This document shows positions 9,361 through 18,539 of a stretch of 64,000 nt of DNA, piece by piece. Where the stretch lies: positions 248,001 through 312,000 of the forward strand of contig NZ_JAIVKK010000003.1 of assembly GCF_020524005.1 (NCBI RefSeq), given 5' to 3'. Each line of letters starts with the position of its first letter. Positions within the stretch are counted from its first letter, which is position 1. The notes under the pieces are model-generated. The model ran no database searches. It was not told the origin of the DNA and saw nothing but the letters and a program-made list of their open reading frames with translations. The translations under genes and the position numbers were made by a program. The DNA comes from Microbulbifer aggregans (GTDB taxonomy: Bacteria > Pseudomonadota > Gammaproteobacteria > Pseudomonadales > Cellvibrionaceae).

Positions 9361-10290
9361 TTATTTGTCCGGGTTACCAGTCCACATCAAGTCCGCCACG
9401 GTGTTCTGTCCGCGAACGCTGGGGTGGAAGCAATCCCCGCCATCAATATCGTCTTTGCCGAAGCTGAAGGTACCCACGTTGCTCTGATCCGCGCCAGAAT
9501 ATTCCGCAACGACTTCCACACCATTCATGCCATTGTAGGCGACGGCTTCTTCCTGCAGCACCTCGTTATACCGGCGCTGCGCCGCTTCGATACCGGCAGA
9601 GCGCGTTGCAAACGATTCACCGTTCATGGTGCCCCCGTTCGTCGCTATCCGGCAGATACCAAAGGTAGACCAGACACTTTCGCAATTAACGCGCCAGTTA
9701 CCGGTCTGCTTGGCGATACCTGCAGCGCGCAGGTCCTGAACTCGCGGCACCGATCCCAATACCACCGTAGAGCCCGTGGGCAGGCCACTCACCAGCTTAT
9801 CGAGTCCAGCCTGCACCGCACCGCGCCATTCACTCTCGGTCAGGAGTGGATCCGTACAGTTGGCCGGGTCGACACAATCGCGATTGCAGATATCGTTACC
9901 GCCGAGCACCACTTCCACATGATCCGCGACCAGCGTATCGGCGAGAATTCGATCCGCCTGTATGCTGAAACTGTCATCGCCTCCACGCATCTGGGCACCA
10001 GAACGGGCGGCATTCTTGGTGGCCGCGACATTCGGGTCTATGGCCTTGTATTTGTCGTGAACACTGTTGACCCGGCTCGCCGAACCGTCAAACCAGCTGT
10101 GCTCCGGCTGGTCACCACCCAACAGGCAGAAAAAACCACCGGTAAAGAACGTATTACCCGTACAGTCTGCCGCGAAGCCCATGGTGATACTGTCACCGGC
10201 GGCAGCGCCTTTAGCAGGTGCCGCCACAGTATTGATGGAGCACAGCGCGGAAGTAAGGGCGAGGGATACAAAAAGACTGGCTTTATGCAT
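9361..10290 (-). CDS. Secreted SGNH/GDSL-family hydrolase
   Basis: The 309-aa protein has a signal peptide (cleavage near TVAA-APA, residue 24) and the SGNH blocks: GDSIT (32-36, nucleophile Ser34), a conserved Gly in block II, GGND (block III) and DCFHPS (Asp286/His289, block V). Esterase or lipase activity is expected; the substrate cannot be read. Six or more cysteines in the mature part suggest disulfides. The start is set at MHKASLF: it has cggagaa 9 bases upstream and begins a clean signal peptide, whereas the longer frame adds six residues ahead of it. Confidence 0.83.
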   Translation of the reverse strand: MHKASLFVSLALTSALCSINTVAAPAKGAAAGDSITMGFAADCTGNTFFTGGFFCLLGGDQPEHSWFDGSASRVNSVHDKYKAIDPNVAATKNAARSGAQMRGGDDSFSIQADRILADTLVADHVEVVLGGNDICNRDCVDPANCTDPLLTESEWRGAVQAGLDKLVSGLPTGSTVVLGSVPRVQDLRAAGIAKQTGNWRVNCESVWSTFGICRIATNGGTMNGESFATRSAGIEAAQRRYNEVLQEEAVAYNGMNGVEVVAEYSGADQSNVGTFSFGKDDIDGGDCFHPSVRGQNTVADLMWTGNPDK

Positions 10291-10582
10291 AAGAATTTCT
10301 CCGATCATCGAATTTATAACTTTATTTTTTTAATGCGGTAAAACAGAGAAATGTTAGACGGTCGTACTAATGCATGCCGGAACAGGCGACGGATTGGGCG
10401 CTCAACTCTTCAGGCTGAGATATATTTCTCAGTAATGTCGCCTCAAGCATTTGCAGCTTGAGCATCGCAAATTTTCAGGTCTTCCCCTGAGGCCACGCCT
10501 TCGCTGCTATCAACAGTAAAATCGGCACCCGGCACGCCGTCTAACTGCATCGGCCGATTAAAACGGCCAGATCCCACGCAAT

Positions 10583-10607
10583 AAAAAAGCCCCGCATGCG
10601 AGGCTTT
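10583..10607 (-). terminator. Intrinsic terminator after the DUF4785-like gene
   Basis: Read on the minus strand the hairpin (outer stem aaagcc/ggcttt, inner palindrome cgcatgcg) is followed by TTTTTTATT. It lies 45 bases beyond the stop of the minus-strand gene. The rest of the 10,309-10,651 gap holds no gene I can support. Confidence 0.85.
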
Positions 10608-10651
10608 ACGATTAACGCAGTTTGACTGCAGGCGACAGCCTATTCTTATTC

Positions 10652-11818
10652 TTACCGCAGGGTCCAGCTGCCCTGCAGGTAGTCGAGTACCGACATACGG
10701 CCCTGATCGAGGAACTGAACATTCCGCACCTGATAAGGCCCCACTAGTCCCGTTGTTTTAAGCTTGATGTTGTCGATCGGCAGCATCATTTCCCGCTGTC
10801 CAGCCTCGAACCATCCAGCTTGATAGGCCAGCATCGCCGGCTGGTAGTCTCCGTTGCCGTCCCTACCGAACACCAGGGCACGCGCCTCATAGCGGCCTGC
10901 GTCGTTGACATTCAATGACAGCGTAAGTCCCTTGGGATTGCCATCTATGGTTGAGACTGCCGCCGTTTCGCTATAGATGTCTACCGCAGTAACCGCGACC
11001 CGCTCGACAAGCTCGTTGCGCTGATTTTTCAGTGTCGAGTGCACCTCAATACTCCAAAGTTCTCCGGGTACCGAAGGTGCATCAACCTGGATAGGCCAGT
11101 CAGCGCTATATGCGTTGCCGCGCAACTGCCCCATCACTGGGTAGCGCTTCCCATTTGGTGCGATCAGGCTGGCTGAAACGGAATCCAGCTTCGCGCTGGT
11201 ATTTCCTCCCGGCCTGGCATTCAGGGTCAGCCTTCCGGTACGTGAAAATCGTTTAGAAGGTGTCTGCATATCAAGAGCGATGTCGCTGTGCTTGTCGAGC
11301 ACATAAACAATATATTCGTCATCTGGACGGGCATTGCCGTTAGTCTTCAGCGTAAACCTGCCACGTCCCATATCCTCCGGTACACGCATCACGTGTGCTC
11401 GACCGTACAGCGCGGGGAAGTTCTGCCGCAGGCCCTGGGATTTTCGATGCAAGGCAATACTGTCATCGTCTACCCGGCGTCGCTCGGAACCATTGGACAG
11501 CGTCATCCCCTGTGGAATTCCATTGTTGGTAATACGGCGGCCTTTATCGACGCGATCCAGCGGAGACACCTGAATAATGGCCTGTTTGGCATCAATCATA
11601 AGCTCAGCGCCGCGATTGAGATCTGCGCCATTTATTTTGCGAAAGAATACGCGGCTCTGTTCATTGCTACCGGTATCGACCAGACGCTGCTCTACCCCGG
11701 GCTCCACATACTGGGAAAAGTGGATGGATTCCCGGCTTTTATTAAGTATCTCCTGGGCGAACGCATTGGAGGCAAAAACACCGATCAGGACGAAGAATTG
11801 TAAGAATATGAATTTCAT
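10652..11818 (-). CDS. Exported protein, DUF4785-like
   Basis: The 388-aa protein has an N-terminal signal peptide (MKFIFLQFFVLIGVFASNAFA, cut before QEI). The mature part is mostly predicted beta: two Ig-like stretches (about 185-285, with TGRLTLNARPGGN; and 285-388, ending in VLDYLQGSWTLR). The architecture resembles secreted DUF4785 proteins; no catalytic motif is visible. It ends 9 bases before... the next minus-strand gene lies immediately upstream (10-base gap), so the two are co-transcribed and may work together outside the cell. Confidence 0.65.
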   Translation of the reverse strand: MKFIFLQFFVLIGVFASNAFAQEILNKSRESIHFSQYVEPGVEQRLVDTGSNEQSRVFFRKINGADLNRGAELMIDAKQAIIQVSPLDRVDKGRRITNNGIPQGMTLSNGSERRRVDDDSIALHRKSQGLRQNFPALYGRAHVMRVPEDMGRGRFTLKTNGNARPDDEYIVYVLDKHSDIALDMQTPSKRFSRTGRLTLNARPGGNTSAKLDSVSASLIAPNGKRYPVMGQLRGNAYSADWPIQVDAPSVPGELWSIEVHSTLKNQRNELVERVAVTAVDIYSETAAVSTIDGNPKGLTLSLNVNDAGRYEARALVFGRDGNGDYQPAMLAYQAGWFEAGQREMMLPIDNIKLKTTGLVGPYQVRNVQFLDQGRMSVLDYLQGSWTLR

Positions 11819-11827
11819 GGCTTCACC

Positions 11828-12694
11828 TTAAATATCGTTTCTCAGAATGACGTCAAGATTGAAACACTTGCGTCGGCTCTGGTTGTGGCTCAGAGGTTCT
11901 CCGCCACTGGTCCTGGCGTAGTCATAAAACCACAGCTTGCCCGCAGTATTTTGAGAAGAGCAATTAAGGAAGCCATCGGAACAATCGTCCAGCCACTCCT
12001 GGGTAATTTCCAGTCCAAGGTTTTGCGTATAGCCGCCACAGTAACTGTCGGAATCCCAGACAGCGGTCTCCACATCGGTGCCCACAATATTCCAGAAGCC
12101 GACGGGAAGAGACGGGCGACCCGATGTACCCAACAACCAGTTATCGTTGTAGTAAGTCATCCAGCTGGTCTGCTGCATACGTACCGCATCACTCTGATAG
12201 CCGAGCAGCCAACCTACAGAAGCCTCAAAAACATTGCCCGACATAACCGCGTCCGCCAGTGGTGTACCGGCGCTGGAGCCGGCAACAACATTCACCCAGC
12301 GCGTATTTTCAATGATGGTTGGGTAACGGCTGTCCCAGGTCGGGTTGGATAGAATCCAGCGCATGACATTGCCCCCATTGGAATGGGTAGTTACCACAAG
12401 GTCATCAATGTTCATCGAGTTAATAAAGTTATAGAGCTGCGTTGCCAGGCAACCCGCCGCAGCGTCATCCCACATGTATTCTTCGAATTCGCAATTGACC
12501 ACCAAAAGGTTGGTGCTTGTGGGCAACCCCTGGCGGATCGACTCCACCATCTCAGAGGTCCAGTAATCATTGTAGGCATCGGTCTGGTTACCGGTGCCGT
12601 GTACCAGCGCGATGCCAGTGACGGCGAGTGACGATGCTGGAGCCAATAGTACCGCTAGTAATATGGCGACCAGAGAGAGTTCTCTCATCTTCAT
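11828..12694 (-). CDS. Exported alpha/beta hydrolase (lipase-like)
   Basis: The 288-aa protein has a signal peptide (residues 1-24, ending SSLA) and an alpha/beta-hydrolase fold: oxyanion region VHGTGNQ (31-37) and nucleophile elbow TTHSNGGN (Ser105). The elbow is HSNGG, a variant of GxSxG seen in some secreted lipases and PHB-depolymerase-like enzymes. Several cysteines in the C-terminal third suggest disulfides. Substrate not readable. It is the promoter-proximal gene of a two-gene operon with the DUF4785-like protein. Confidence 0.75.
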   Translation of the reverse strand: MKMRELSLVAILLAVLLAPASSLAVTGIALVHGTGNQTDAYNDYWTSEMVESIRQGLPTSTNLLVVNCEFEEYMWDDAAAGCLATQLYNFINSMNIDDLVVTTHSNGGNVMRWILSNPTWDSRYPTIIENTRWVNVVAGSSAGTPLADAVMSGNVFEASVGWLLGYQSDAVRMQQTSWMTYYNDNWLLGTSGRPSLPVGFWNIVGTDVETAVWDSDSYCGGYTQNLGLEITQEWLDDCSDGFLNCSSQNTAGKLWFYDYARTSGGEPLSHNQSRRKCFNLDVILRNDI

Positions 12695-13207
12695 GGATGA
12701 TTCACCTGTTGATTAATTATTTTTTTAACAACGGTGGAATATGAAGCTGCAGTAGAAAAAGAAGTGCTTTGATCGTTTTCTTTCAAATTCCCTCAGATAC
12801 CAGAAGGACGATTCCGTGATATCTGATTTACCGCGCAATCAATTGGGCACAGTGATGATTTTGTGCCCGGCAGGAATACTAACGCGGGTAGTTGAAGCCG
12901 GGAGCGAATAACTGGATTGGTATCTAATTAGTCCTTTATTTGTGCGACAGCGCAAAAAAGCACAGAGGTGACCACTGAGTCCCGGCATGTTCGGCGATCT
13001 GGTTTCATTGAGAAGAAAAAGCGATAACACAATTTGGAGATAATCTGACCAATAAGTCAAAAAAATGGGCATTATTTGTCGAGCCAAGTCCCTCCAAAAA
13101 AGACGAGCAGAGACTCTGCGAAGCTCCTGATGAAGCTCGGTATCCCGGGATTTTATTGGTTTGATGATAAGGAAAAAGGCCGAAGGCTATGTACCTTCCA
13201 GATAGCA

Positions 13208-13232
13208 GAAAGCCCCGACTAGCGGGGCTTTC
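13208..13232 (-). terminator. Terminator hairpin of the original tRNA locus
   Basis: gaaagccccg / cggggctttc hairpin followed on the minus strand by CTGC and weak T content. It lies just downstream (minus-strand sense) of the tRNA 3'-end core. A sister hairpin with a different loop lies at the same distance from the right core (60,085-60,109), so the element brings its own replacement terminator. Confidence 0.75.
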
Positions 13233-13264
13233 TGGATGAGTCCGAACTTCTTCGAACTTTAATG

Positions 13265-13289
13265 TGGTGCCCAGGGCGGGACTTGAACC
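13265..13289 (-). other. attL core: tRNA 3' end
   Basis: A 25-bp sequence (starting tggtgcccagggcgggactt) identical to 60,142-60,166. Read on the minus strand it is the end of a tRNA: part of the T-arm (GGTTCAAGTCCCGC), the acceptor strand CCTGGGC, discriminator A and CCA. The T-stem is cut at its left side here (sequence turns into AT-rich element DNA), as expected for a displaced tRNA tail at the distal end of an integrated element. Confidence 0.85.
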
Positions 13290-13338
13290 ATAGAAAAATT
13301 ATTTATTTTTCAAACAGTTAAATACACAAAACCCAAAA

Positions 13339-13362
13339 GATACCCCCAAAAGTACCCCCAAA
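13339..13362 (+). repeat. Integrase arm-type repeats, left end
   Basis: Two direct copies of the 'tacccccaaa' motif (gatacccccaaaagtacccccaaa). The same motif recurs beside the right core around the integrase start, so these are probable recombinase arm sites of attL. Confidence 0.6.
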
Positions 13363-13522
13363 TCATGAATGCACATTTACCGCACCAAAAATGTCGCGAA
13401 AATCATCGCACATATGATCTATGTCATGACCGGTAGCAAATCTACCCCCTCTCAATGTTTGTGGCCACTCCTGTAGATGGTTTGATGAGTACAACGATCA
13501 AAAAGACCAGGAGACTGCTTTT

Positions 13523-13723
13523 ATGCCCCAGCCTGACAAACTCTTACGCCTCCCAGCGGTGCTACAGATTATTCCGGTATCTCGGTCTACTTGGTACAGC
13601 TGGATCTCAGATGGTCATGCACCTAAACCAATAAAACTAGGTACGAGAACCTCTGTGTGGAGAGAAAGTGACATTCAAAATTTTATTTATGACCAGAATC
13701 AAAAAGGCGCTATTGAAATATAG
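13523..13723 (+). CDS. AlpA-family regulator / excisionase
   Basis: The 66-aa protein is a winged-helix AlpA-type DNA-binding protein: LLRLPAVLQIIPVSRSTWYS (helix-turn-helix) followed by PKPIKLGTRTSVWRESDIQNF. AlpA-like proteins activate or direct excision of P4-type integrative elements. First gene inside the left end; aggaga lies 9 bases ahead of the ATG. Confidence 0.85.
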   Translation: MPQPDKLLRLPAVLQIIPVSRSTWYSWISDGHAPKPIKLGTRTSVWRESDIQNFIYDQNQKGAIEI

Positions 13724-13740
13724 CTGACAGGAGAAACTCT

Positions 13741-14277
13741 ATGTCACGTCTTTCAAATGAAGAAATAGAGAGAATATTGTCGATCAAAACTTCAATATTT
13801 GAAATCCACATGGAACCCGACGAACTTTACGATGAAATGCTAGATTATATAAAAGTATCTTATAAGGCACTTGAAATTGCAGATAAATGCCTCTGGCTTA
13901 GAGCTAAAGTCCTAACGGAACAGTACAAACTTGACAAAGCACTAGAAAAACAAAACTCGGGTGAACGTTACGGGTATTTGCGATTCATCTATAGGCTAAA
14001 AAAGAACCGGCCGGCGCTAGTATGGGGACATGCAAAGGCGAATCAAAATGGCGAAATTCGCACTAAAGAACTTTCCAGAAAATGGACGGAAAAATACACA
14101 CTTCGACATTTACCGAAAAACATCAGCAATTTAGATAAAAAGCTATTTCTGGAATATGAATACCAGGCTTTTTTAATACGTAGAAAGATTTCTCGAATAA
14201 GCGAAATACGCCGAAACCTTATATACTTCATTAAATCATGTGAAAACGAGCGTAACACGCTAGAAAACGAAATTTAA
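13741..14277 (+). CDS. Charged protein, MobI-like
   Basis: The 178-aa, Lys/Arg/Glu-rich, mostly helical protein is 17 bases downstream of the AlpA-like gene and has a gacaggag ribosome site. Its order of features (YGYLRFIYRLKKNRPALVWG, then GEIRTKELSRK, then EYEYQAFLIRRKISRISEIRR) resembles MobI-type mobilisation proteins of ICEs and mobilisable islands, but I cannot confirm the family. If right, it would help transfer the element using another element's machinery, since no relaxase or coupling protein is seen here. Confidence 0.5.
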   Translation: MSRLSNEEIERILSIKTSIFEIHMEPDELYDEMLDYIKVSYKALEIADKCLWLRAKVLTEQYKLDKALEKQNSGERYGYLRFIYRLKKNRPALVWGHAKANQNGEIRTKELSRKWTEKYTLRHLPKNISNLDKKLFLEYEYQAFLIRRKISRISEIRRNLIYFIKSCENERNTLENEI

Positions 14278-14436
14278 AGGTCATTATTACATTTTAAAAA
14301 CTTAGATCTGATACTTGAGATCCATAGTAAACATTACTGATACGTTTATATTCTGCCTGAGAACTGGCTTCCATCCTAGTAATACTAGCTATCTATCGGG
14401 TAAACTCATTCACAATCGAAAAGTTTTAGGGATGTA

Positions 14437-15282
14437 ATGGGACAAGCAAACGCTTTGCAAGCTGCAAACAATGAAGTAATGCGAAAGATTGGGCGCAACA
14501 TGCTCTTGTTTCAACAGATTGAAGGCTTGCTAAAATATTTACTTGCTAACGGGTTTATTGTTGGCACAGTTGAAGACCTCAAGATCAAGAGGGAGTCCCG
14601 TTTGGCGGATATCCGACGACGATCAATGGGGCAGCTGGTTGGTGAGTTCGTAGACAGCTGTTATTCTGATCTAAAGGATACTAACACTGAAGAGTTAGTT
14701 GATAAGGCGTTTTTCAGTTTCCATTTCAAGGTTGAATGCGAAGCTAAATATTATGATTCCCGAAAGAAAACTCTGGCCGAAATCGTTTCAGAGAGGAATG
14801 ATCTTATCCATCATTTATTACCAAGATATGATCCAGAGTCTCTTGAAAGCTGTCTTGCAGTTGATGCCGAGTTAGAACAGCAAAGAAACAAGTTACTCCC
14901 AGAGTTAACTCACCTTCAGGAATTAGTCGGCGCCCTAAATAAAAGCAGAAAATTATTGTCTGATTTTTTTCAGTCCGAAGATGGACGTAGGTTGTTTGTT
15001 GAAGGGTTGCTGCCAGGAGAGAGTAGACTGGACGGTTTCCTTAGAACGATTACGTCAATGGCCTCCAGGCCAGATGGCTGGACTCCATTGGCTAGAGCAG
15101 GTCAGCTTATCAATGACCTGCCGACCGAAAGCGTCAAGAAAGTGTGCGAAGAAGTAGGCACGAAAAAACTAGCGAACATAAAAAAGCTGATCCAACTCTC
15201 TGCTGCTTTTGAGTTAATGGAAGAAACGACAAAAGGCGGAGTTCAGTGGCTATTTCGCCCCAAGCACTCCTCTGACCCCTAA
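14437..15282 (+). CDS. HEPN-like domain fused to an OST-HTH/LOTUS domain
   Basis: The 281-aa protein has a helical N-terminal half containing ERNDLIHH, i.e. R120-N-D-L-I-H125, the R-x4-H motif of HEPN ribonucleases. The C-terminal 65 residues (about 213-278: WTPLARAGQLIND ... ELMEETTKGGVQWLFRPK) look like an OST-HTH/LOTUS domain, which binds RNA in other proteins. An RNA-targeting role, perhaps defence or toxin-like, is inferred. It stands alone, with agggatgta ahead of the ATG, and is AT-rich like the rest of the left arm. Confidence 0.65.
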   Translation: MGQANALQAANNEVMRKIGRNMLLFQQIEGLLKYLLANGFIVGTVEDLKIKRESRLADIRRRSMGQLVGEFVDSCYSDLKDTNTEELVDKAFFSFHFKVECEAKYYDSRKKTLAEIVSERNDLIHHLLPRYDPESLESCLAVDAELEQQRNKLLPELTHLQELVGALNKSRKLLSDFFQSEDGRRLFVEGLLPGESRLDGFLRTITSMASRPDGWTPLARAGQLINDLPTESVKKVCEEVGTKKLANIKKLIQLSAAFELMEETTKGGVQWLFRPKHSSDP

Positions 15283-15476
15283 GACTAAACTGGATTATCT
15301 CAGATGGATTAGTTCAGACCAAAATATGTACGCCCAAAAAATTTATGACCTGACGGCAACACCTGCCATCATGAAAAACATATAACTGAAACCACTCTAT
15401 CTAGCATCAATGAAAAACTCTCACTTACTTCCCCAATTACTAGAAAACCCTTTCTGTTATCACCTCCGCAATTTGT

Positions 15477-16093
15477 TCACTTCCCGGTAAGATTACTAGG
15501 GCCTGCTAAAAACTCTAAATTTGGAATAGGAATTGGACCAATTAATGGTGGGCCAATATTAAACCGGCGCAATTTATCTAATACTGTTTCAGCCTTACAG
15601 TTAGCATCTCCAAAAAATTTGTTTTCCCAAAAAAATATCGCTTCAACTCCTCCCAACAAACCTTGAATTTCCGATTCAAACCATTGAATCGAAGAAATGA
15701 ACTTCCCCCCCCAGGAATGACAATGTGAAAAATGTTTTTACAACCGAAATCGACTAGCTCTCGAAGGATTGAAAGTTCCACCAGATATTGTTGAATCGAA
15801 GTCCTTACACTTTCTTCAAAATCGAGAATCCAATCTTTACTCTCGCGACTCCCTGCAATCTTATCTATTAAATTATCAATTTTCTCATAGTCTATTTCAA
15901 AGGATCCAGATTTCAGCATATCAATTTTAAAGGTTTTAAGGTCTTTGTAGCCGCAATGGCGATTTTCGCCAGCACCAGCCTGAACGACTACGTAATCTGA
16001 GCCATTTGTAACAAAGGTCTCTGCTAGTAAACGACAAACTATGGACTTCCCAACTCCACCACTGGCACCGATCATCCAATGTATATTTTTCAT
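15477..16093 (-). pseudogene. StbB/ParA-like P-loop ATPase, frameshifted
   Basis: The gene opens MKNIHWMIGASGGVGKS, a deviant Walker A box typical of StbB/ParA-like plasmid-stability ATPases. The frame breaks at a run of eight G (C8 at 15,705-15,712 on the plus strand): before it the protein reads ...FHIVIPGGG, and one extra G would continue as KFISSIQWFESEIQGLLGGV through to ...LAGPSNLTGK at 15,477, giving about 205 aa. As given, the first frame ends at 15,578 with unrelated residues. It is either a sequencing miscount, a phase-variable tract or a real loss of function. Confidence 0.7.
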
Positions 16094-16502
16094 AGGTATT
16101 TTTCTCCAGAGTAAATCTGACTCGCGTTTTTCTAAAGCTATAAGTAGACACGAAAATTAGCGATACTTGCACGGGTGAAGGTTCAGTGAACATTTTATAG
16201 TCAGAGATATTAACGAGAAAATTCGACTACTAGGTTCGCGAGAGACAGCGTGACCATCCCCTCCCAGTAATAAGAACTGGTATTCAGCCTCATAGCACTG
16301 CCACTACTGGAAAGATATTTATCAAGTACATTTTTCGTCAGCTAAGTATTAAGGTTCACACTCAAACGGCTGACGAGAAGGGGTAAATTTACATGCGCTC
16401 AATGTGTCGACCGCAGATAACGAGTGGAACAATAACAACTCTACAACATATCGAATCTAAGGATATGTCCAACTCCAGTAATAATTTTAGGATTCACTCA
16501 AT
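16094..16502. other. AT-rich gap without genes
   Basis: Divergent promoter region between the StbB-like gene and a small plus-strand gene. No repeat, RNA gene or coding frame can be supported. Confidence 0.5.
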
Positions 16503-16841
16503 ATGCGATTCAAAGACAGTAACTCACAGTCTCAAGAAATGTCGAACGGTCGCGATATAGGCACCGGCTTAGATAAGCGACAGCAGGAGCTATTACGGAT
16601 ATCCAGAGCAATGGAAAATTTCAACTACAATCGAAACTATTCTGACGTGTACTTGGCAATACACCAACATCTTTTACAAGAACTACCGGGATATCACCTG
16701 GCTCAAATCATGGATGCGGCAATTCTACTAATGGAAAAGGGTGAAATCTTGCTCGCCCCACCTTCCGAATCACTCATTATTAATCACGCAGGGCAGCGGC
16801 TAACGTACCAACGAAGAATATATGAGAGCGGTTTCCGCTGA
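16503..16841 (+). CDS. Hypothetical protein, 112 aa
   Basis: No family recognised. It is hydrophilic at the N-terminus (residues 1-25, Ser/Asp/Gln-rich) and helical afterwards (LDKRQQELLRISRAMENF; DVYLAIHQHLLQELPGYHLAQIMDAAILLMEKG). It has no membrane segment. It lies alone between the StbB-like gene and an IS relic, with element-like base composition. Confidence 0.5.
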   Translation: MRFKDSNSQSQEMSNGRDIGTGLDKRQQELLRISRAMENFNYNRNYSDVYLAIHQHLLQELPGYHLAQIMDAAILLMEKGEILLAPPSESLIINHAGQRLTYQRRIYESGFR

Positions 16842-17499
16842 ATTCAAAGCCTACGCTCTAGCAGCCTTGCAGGCTGAAATTTTGGCATCTATGAGCCATA
16901 TCACTCTTACGCAATGGCATGTATTGAACTCAACGGACAACGAAATCATTCATGATTTTCCCTTCATGAGCCTTTACCATAACTTGAATTTTGGAAGCTA
17001 AGAGCCACTATAGTAGCGCCGAGCACCTTTGGCGCTACTATAGTAGCGCATAAGATGATAGGCGCGGGTAATAGATTAGAGGCGCAAAGCACATAACAAA
17101 CTTAATACCGAATGCTACTCAATCAATATTAAATCATGACCAATTTTGCAAGATTTTCGCATCAACGCCAGCCGAAACTTCAAACCATCTAGTCAGACCG
17201 CAGTGCACATTCCCAACCAGTATCACGTAATTCATTCGATTTCCTAATAACCCGAACCTCAGATTTTGAAATAAAGACTGCCTCGGAAATATATCCCCAG
17301 TATGTTCGAAAACCATTTCTGGCTCCAAAATCTGCCTGACACTATATGGGGCTGATCGACACCTGCTCAGATCGCGCGTAAAAGCGTGGGCACCGCTCAG
17401 CGAATATCACAGGCCTCACAAAGGATATTGGGGCTCTACGATCTATTCATGCCCCGAACACTGGGCTACTACACAGAGTCTCAGGATTCGGGGTCTGTA
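16842..17499. other. Gene-free spacer before the first IS relic
   Basis: No gene can be supported. It holds the small repeat cluster at 17,007-17,049 and otherwise unremarkable AT-rich DNA up to the left IS end. Confidence 0.5.
17007..17049. repeat. Overlapping inverted and direct repeats
   Basis: The 13-mer actatagtagcgc occurs twice directly (17,007 and 17,037) and ctatagtagcgcc is also mirrored as ggcgctactatag (17,031-17,043) across a 10-base spacer. It may be a protein-binding site or the scar of a small mobile sequence. Confidence 0.6.
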
Positions 17500-17563
17500 G
17501 TGGTCTACTAATCCCGGACACCAATTTAGGTGATAAAGTTGCCGCCTGAGGCAGAGGTGCTCA

Positions 17564-17869
17564 ATGAGTAGACAACGCCGATCCTTCTCCCCCGAGTTCG
17601 AGCTGGATGCTGCCCGCTTGGTCGTGAAACAAGGATATTCAATATCAGACGCGGCCCGTTCGCTGGATGTTAGTACAACTGCCATCCGCCGCAGGGTAAA
17701 GCAGTTAGAGGCCGAGCGTGGCGGCGAGACGCCGGTCAGCACAGCCCTTACCCCGGAGCAGCAGAGAATCCAGGAGCTCGAGGCCCGGGCCAATCGATTG
17801 GAACGCGACAAAATACTAAATAAGGCCTCAGCTCTATTGATGTCCGACGAGATGAATCGTACGCACTGA
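17564..17869 (+). CDS. IS3-family transposase OrfA
   Basis: The 101-aa protein is a standard IS3-group OrfA: N-terminal helix-turn-helix (SFSPEFELDAARLVVKQGYS, ISDAARSLDVSTTAIRRR) and a C-terminal leucine-zipper-like helix (ELEARANRLERDKILNKA). It starts with the conserved MSRQRRSFSPEF just inside the left end. Intact, but with no functional OrfB partner in this copy. Confidence 0.88.
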   Translation: MSRQRRSFSPEFELDAARLVVKQGYSISDAARSLDVSTTAIRRRVKQLEAERGGETPVSTALTPEQQRIQELEARANRLERDKILNKASALLMSDEMNRTH

Positions 17870-17895
17870 GAAACCGATTAAGTGAGCAGGAGGCC

Positions 17896-18479
<584 letters not shown>

Positions 18480-18539
18480 CCACAACAAGACGACATCTAG
18501 ACTAAATGTGCCAAAAATAAAAATGTTAGGGAAAAGCCC

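Larger units (their letters stand above)
12695..13522. other. Host-element boundary region without genes
   Basis: The left part (to about 13,264) is host sequence and includes a terminator hairpin; the right part is AT-rich element DNA holding the left attachment core and integrase-type repeats. Short open frames here have no coding character. Confidence 0.7.

Noticed and set aside
9424..10341. A 305-aa plus-strand frame opposite the GDSL hydrolase
   Set aside because: Shadow frame; the opposite strand has a signal peptide and all SGNH blocks.
10309..10651. A small RNA or gene in the gap before the DUF4785-like gene's end
   Set aside because: Only the terminator hairpin could be supported; no promoter-plus-terminator unit was clear.
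12839..13087. An 82-aa minus-strand frame at the host-element border
   Set aside because: No family, ribosome site or coding texture.
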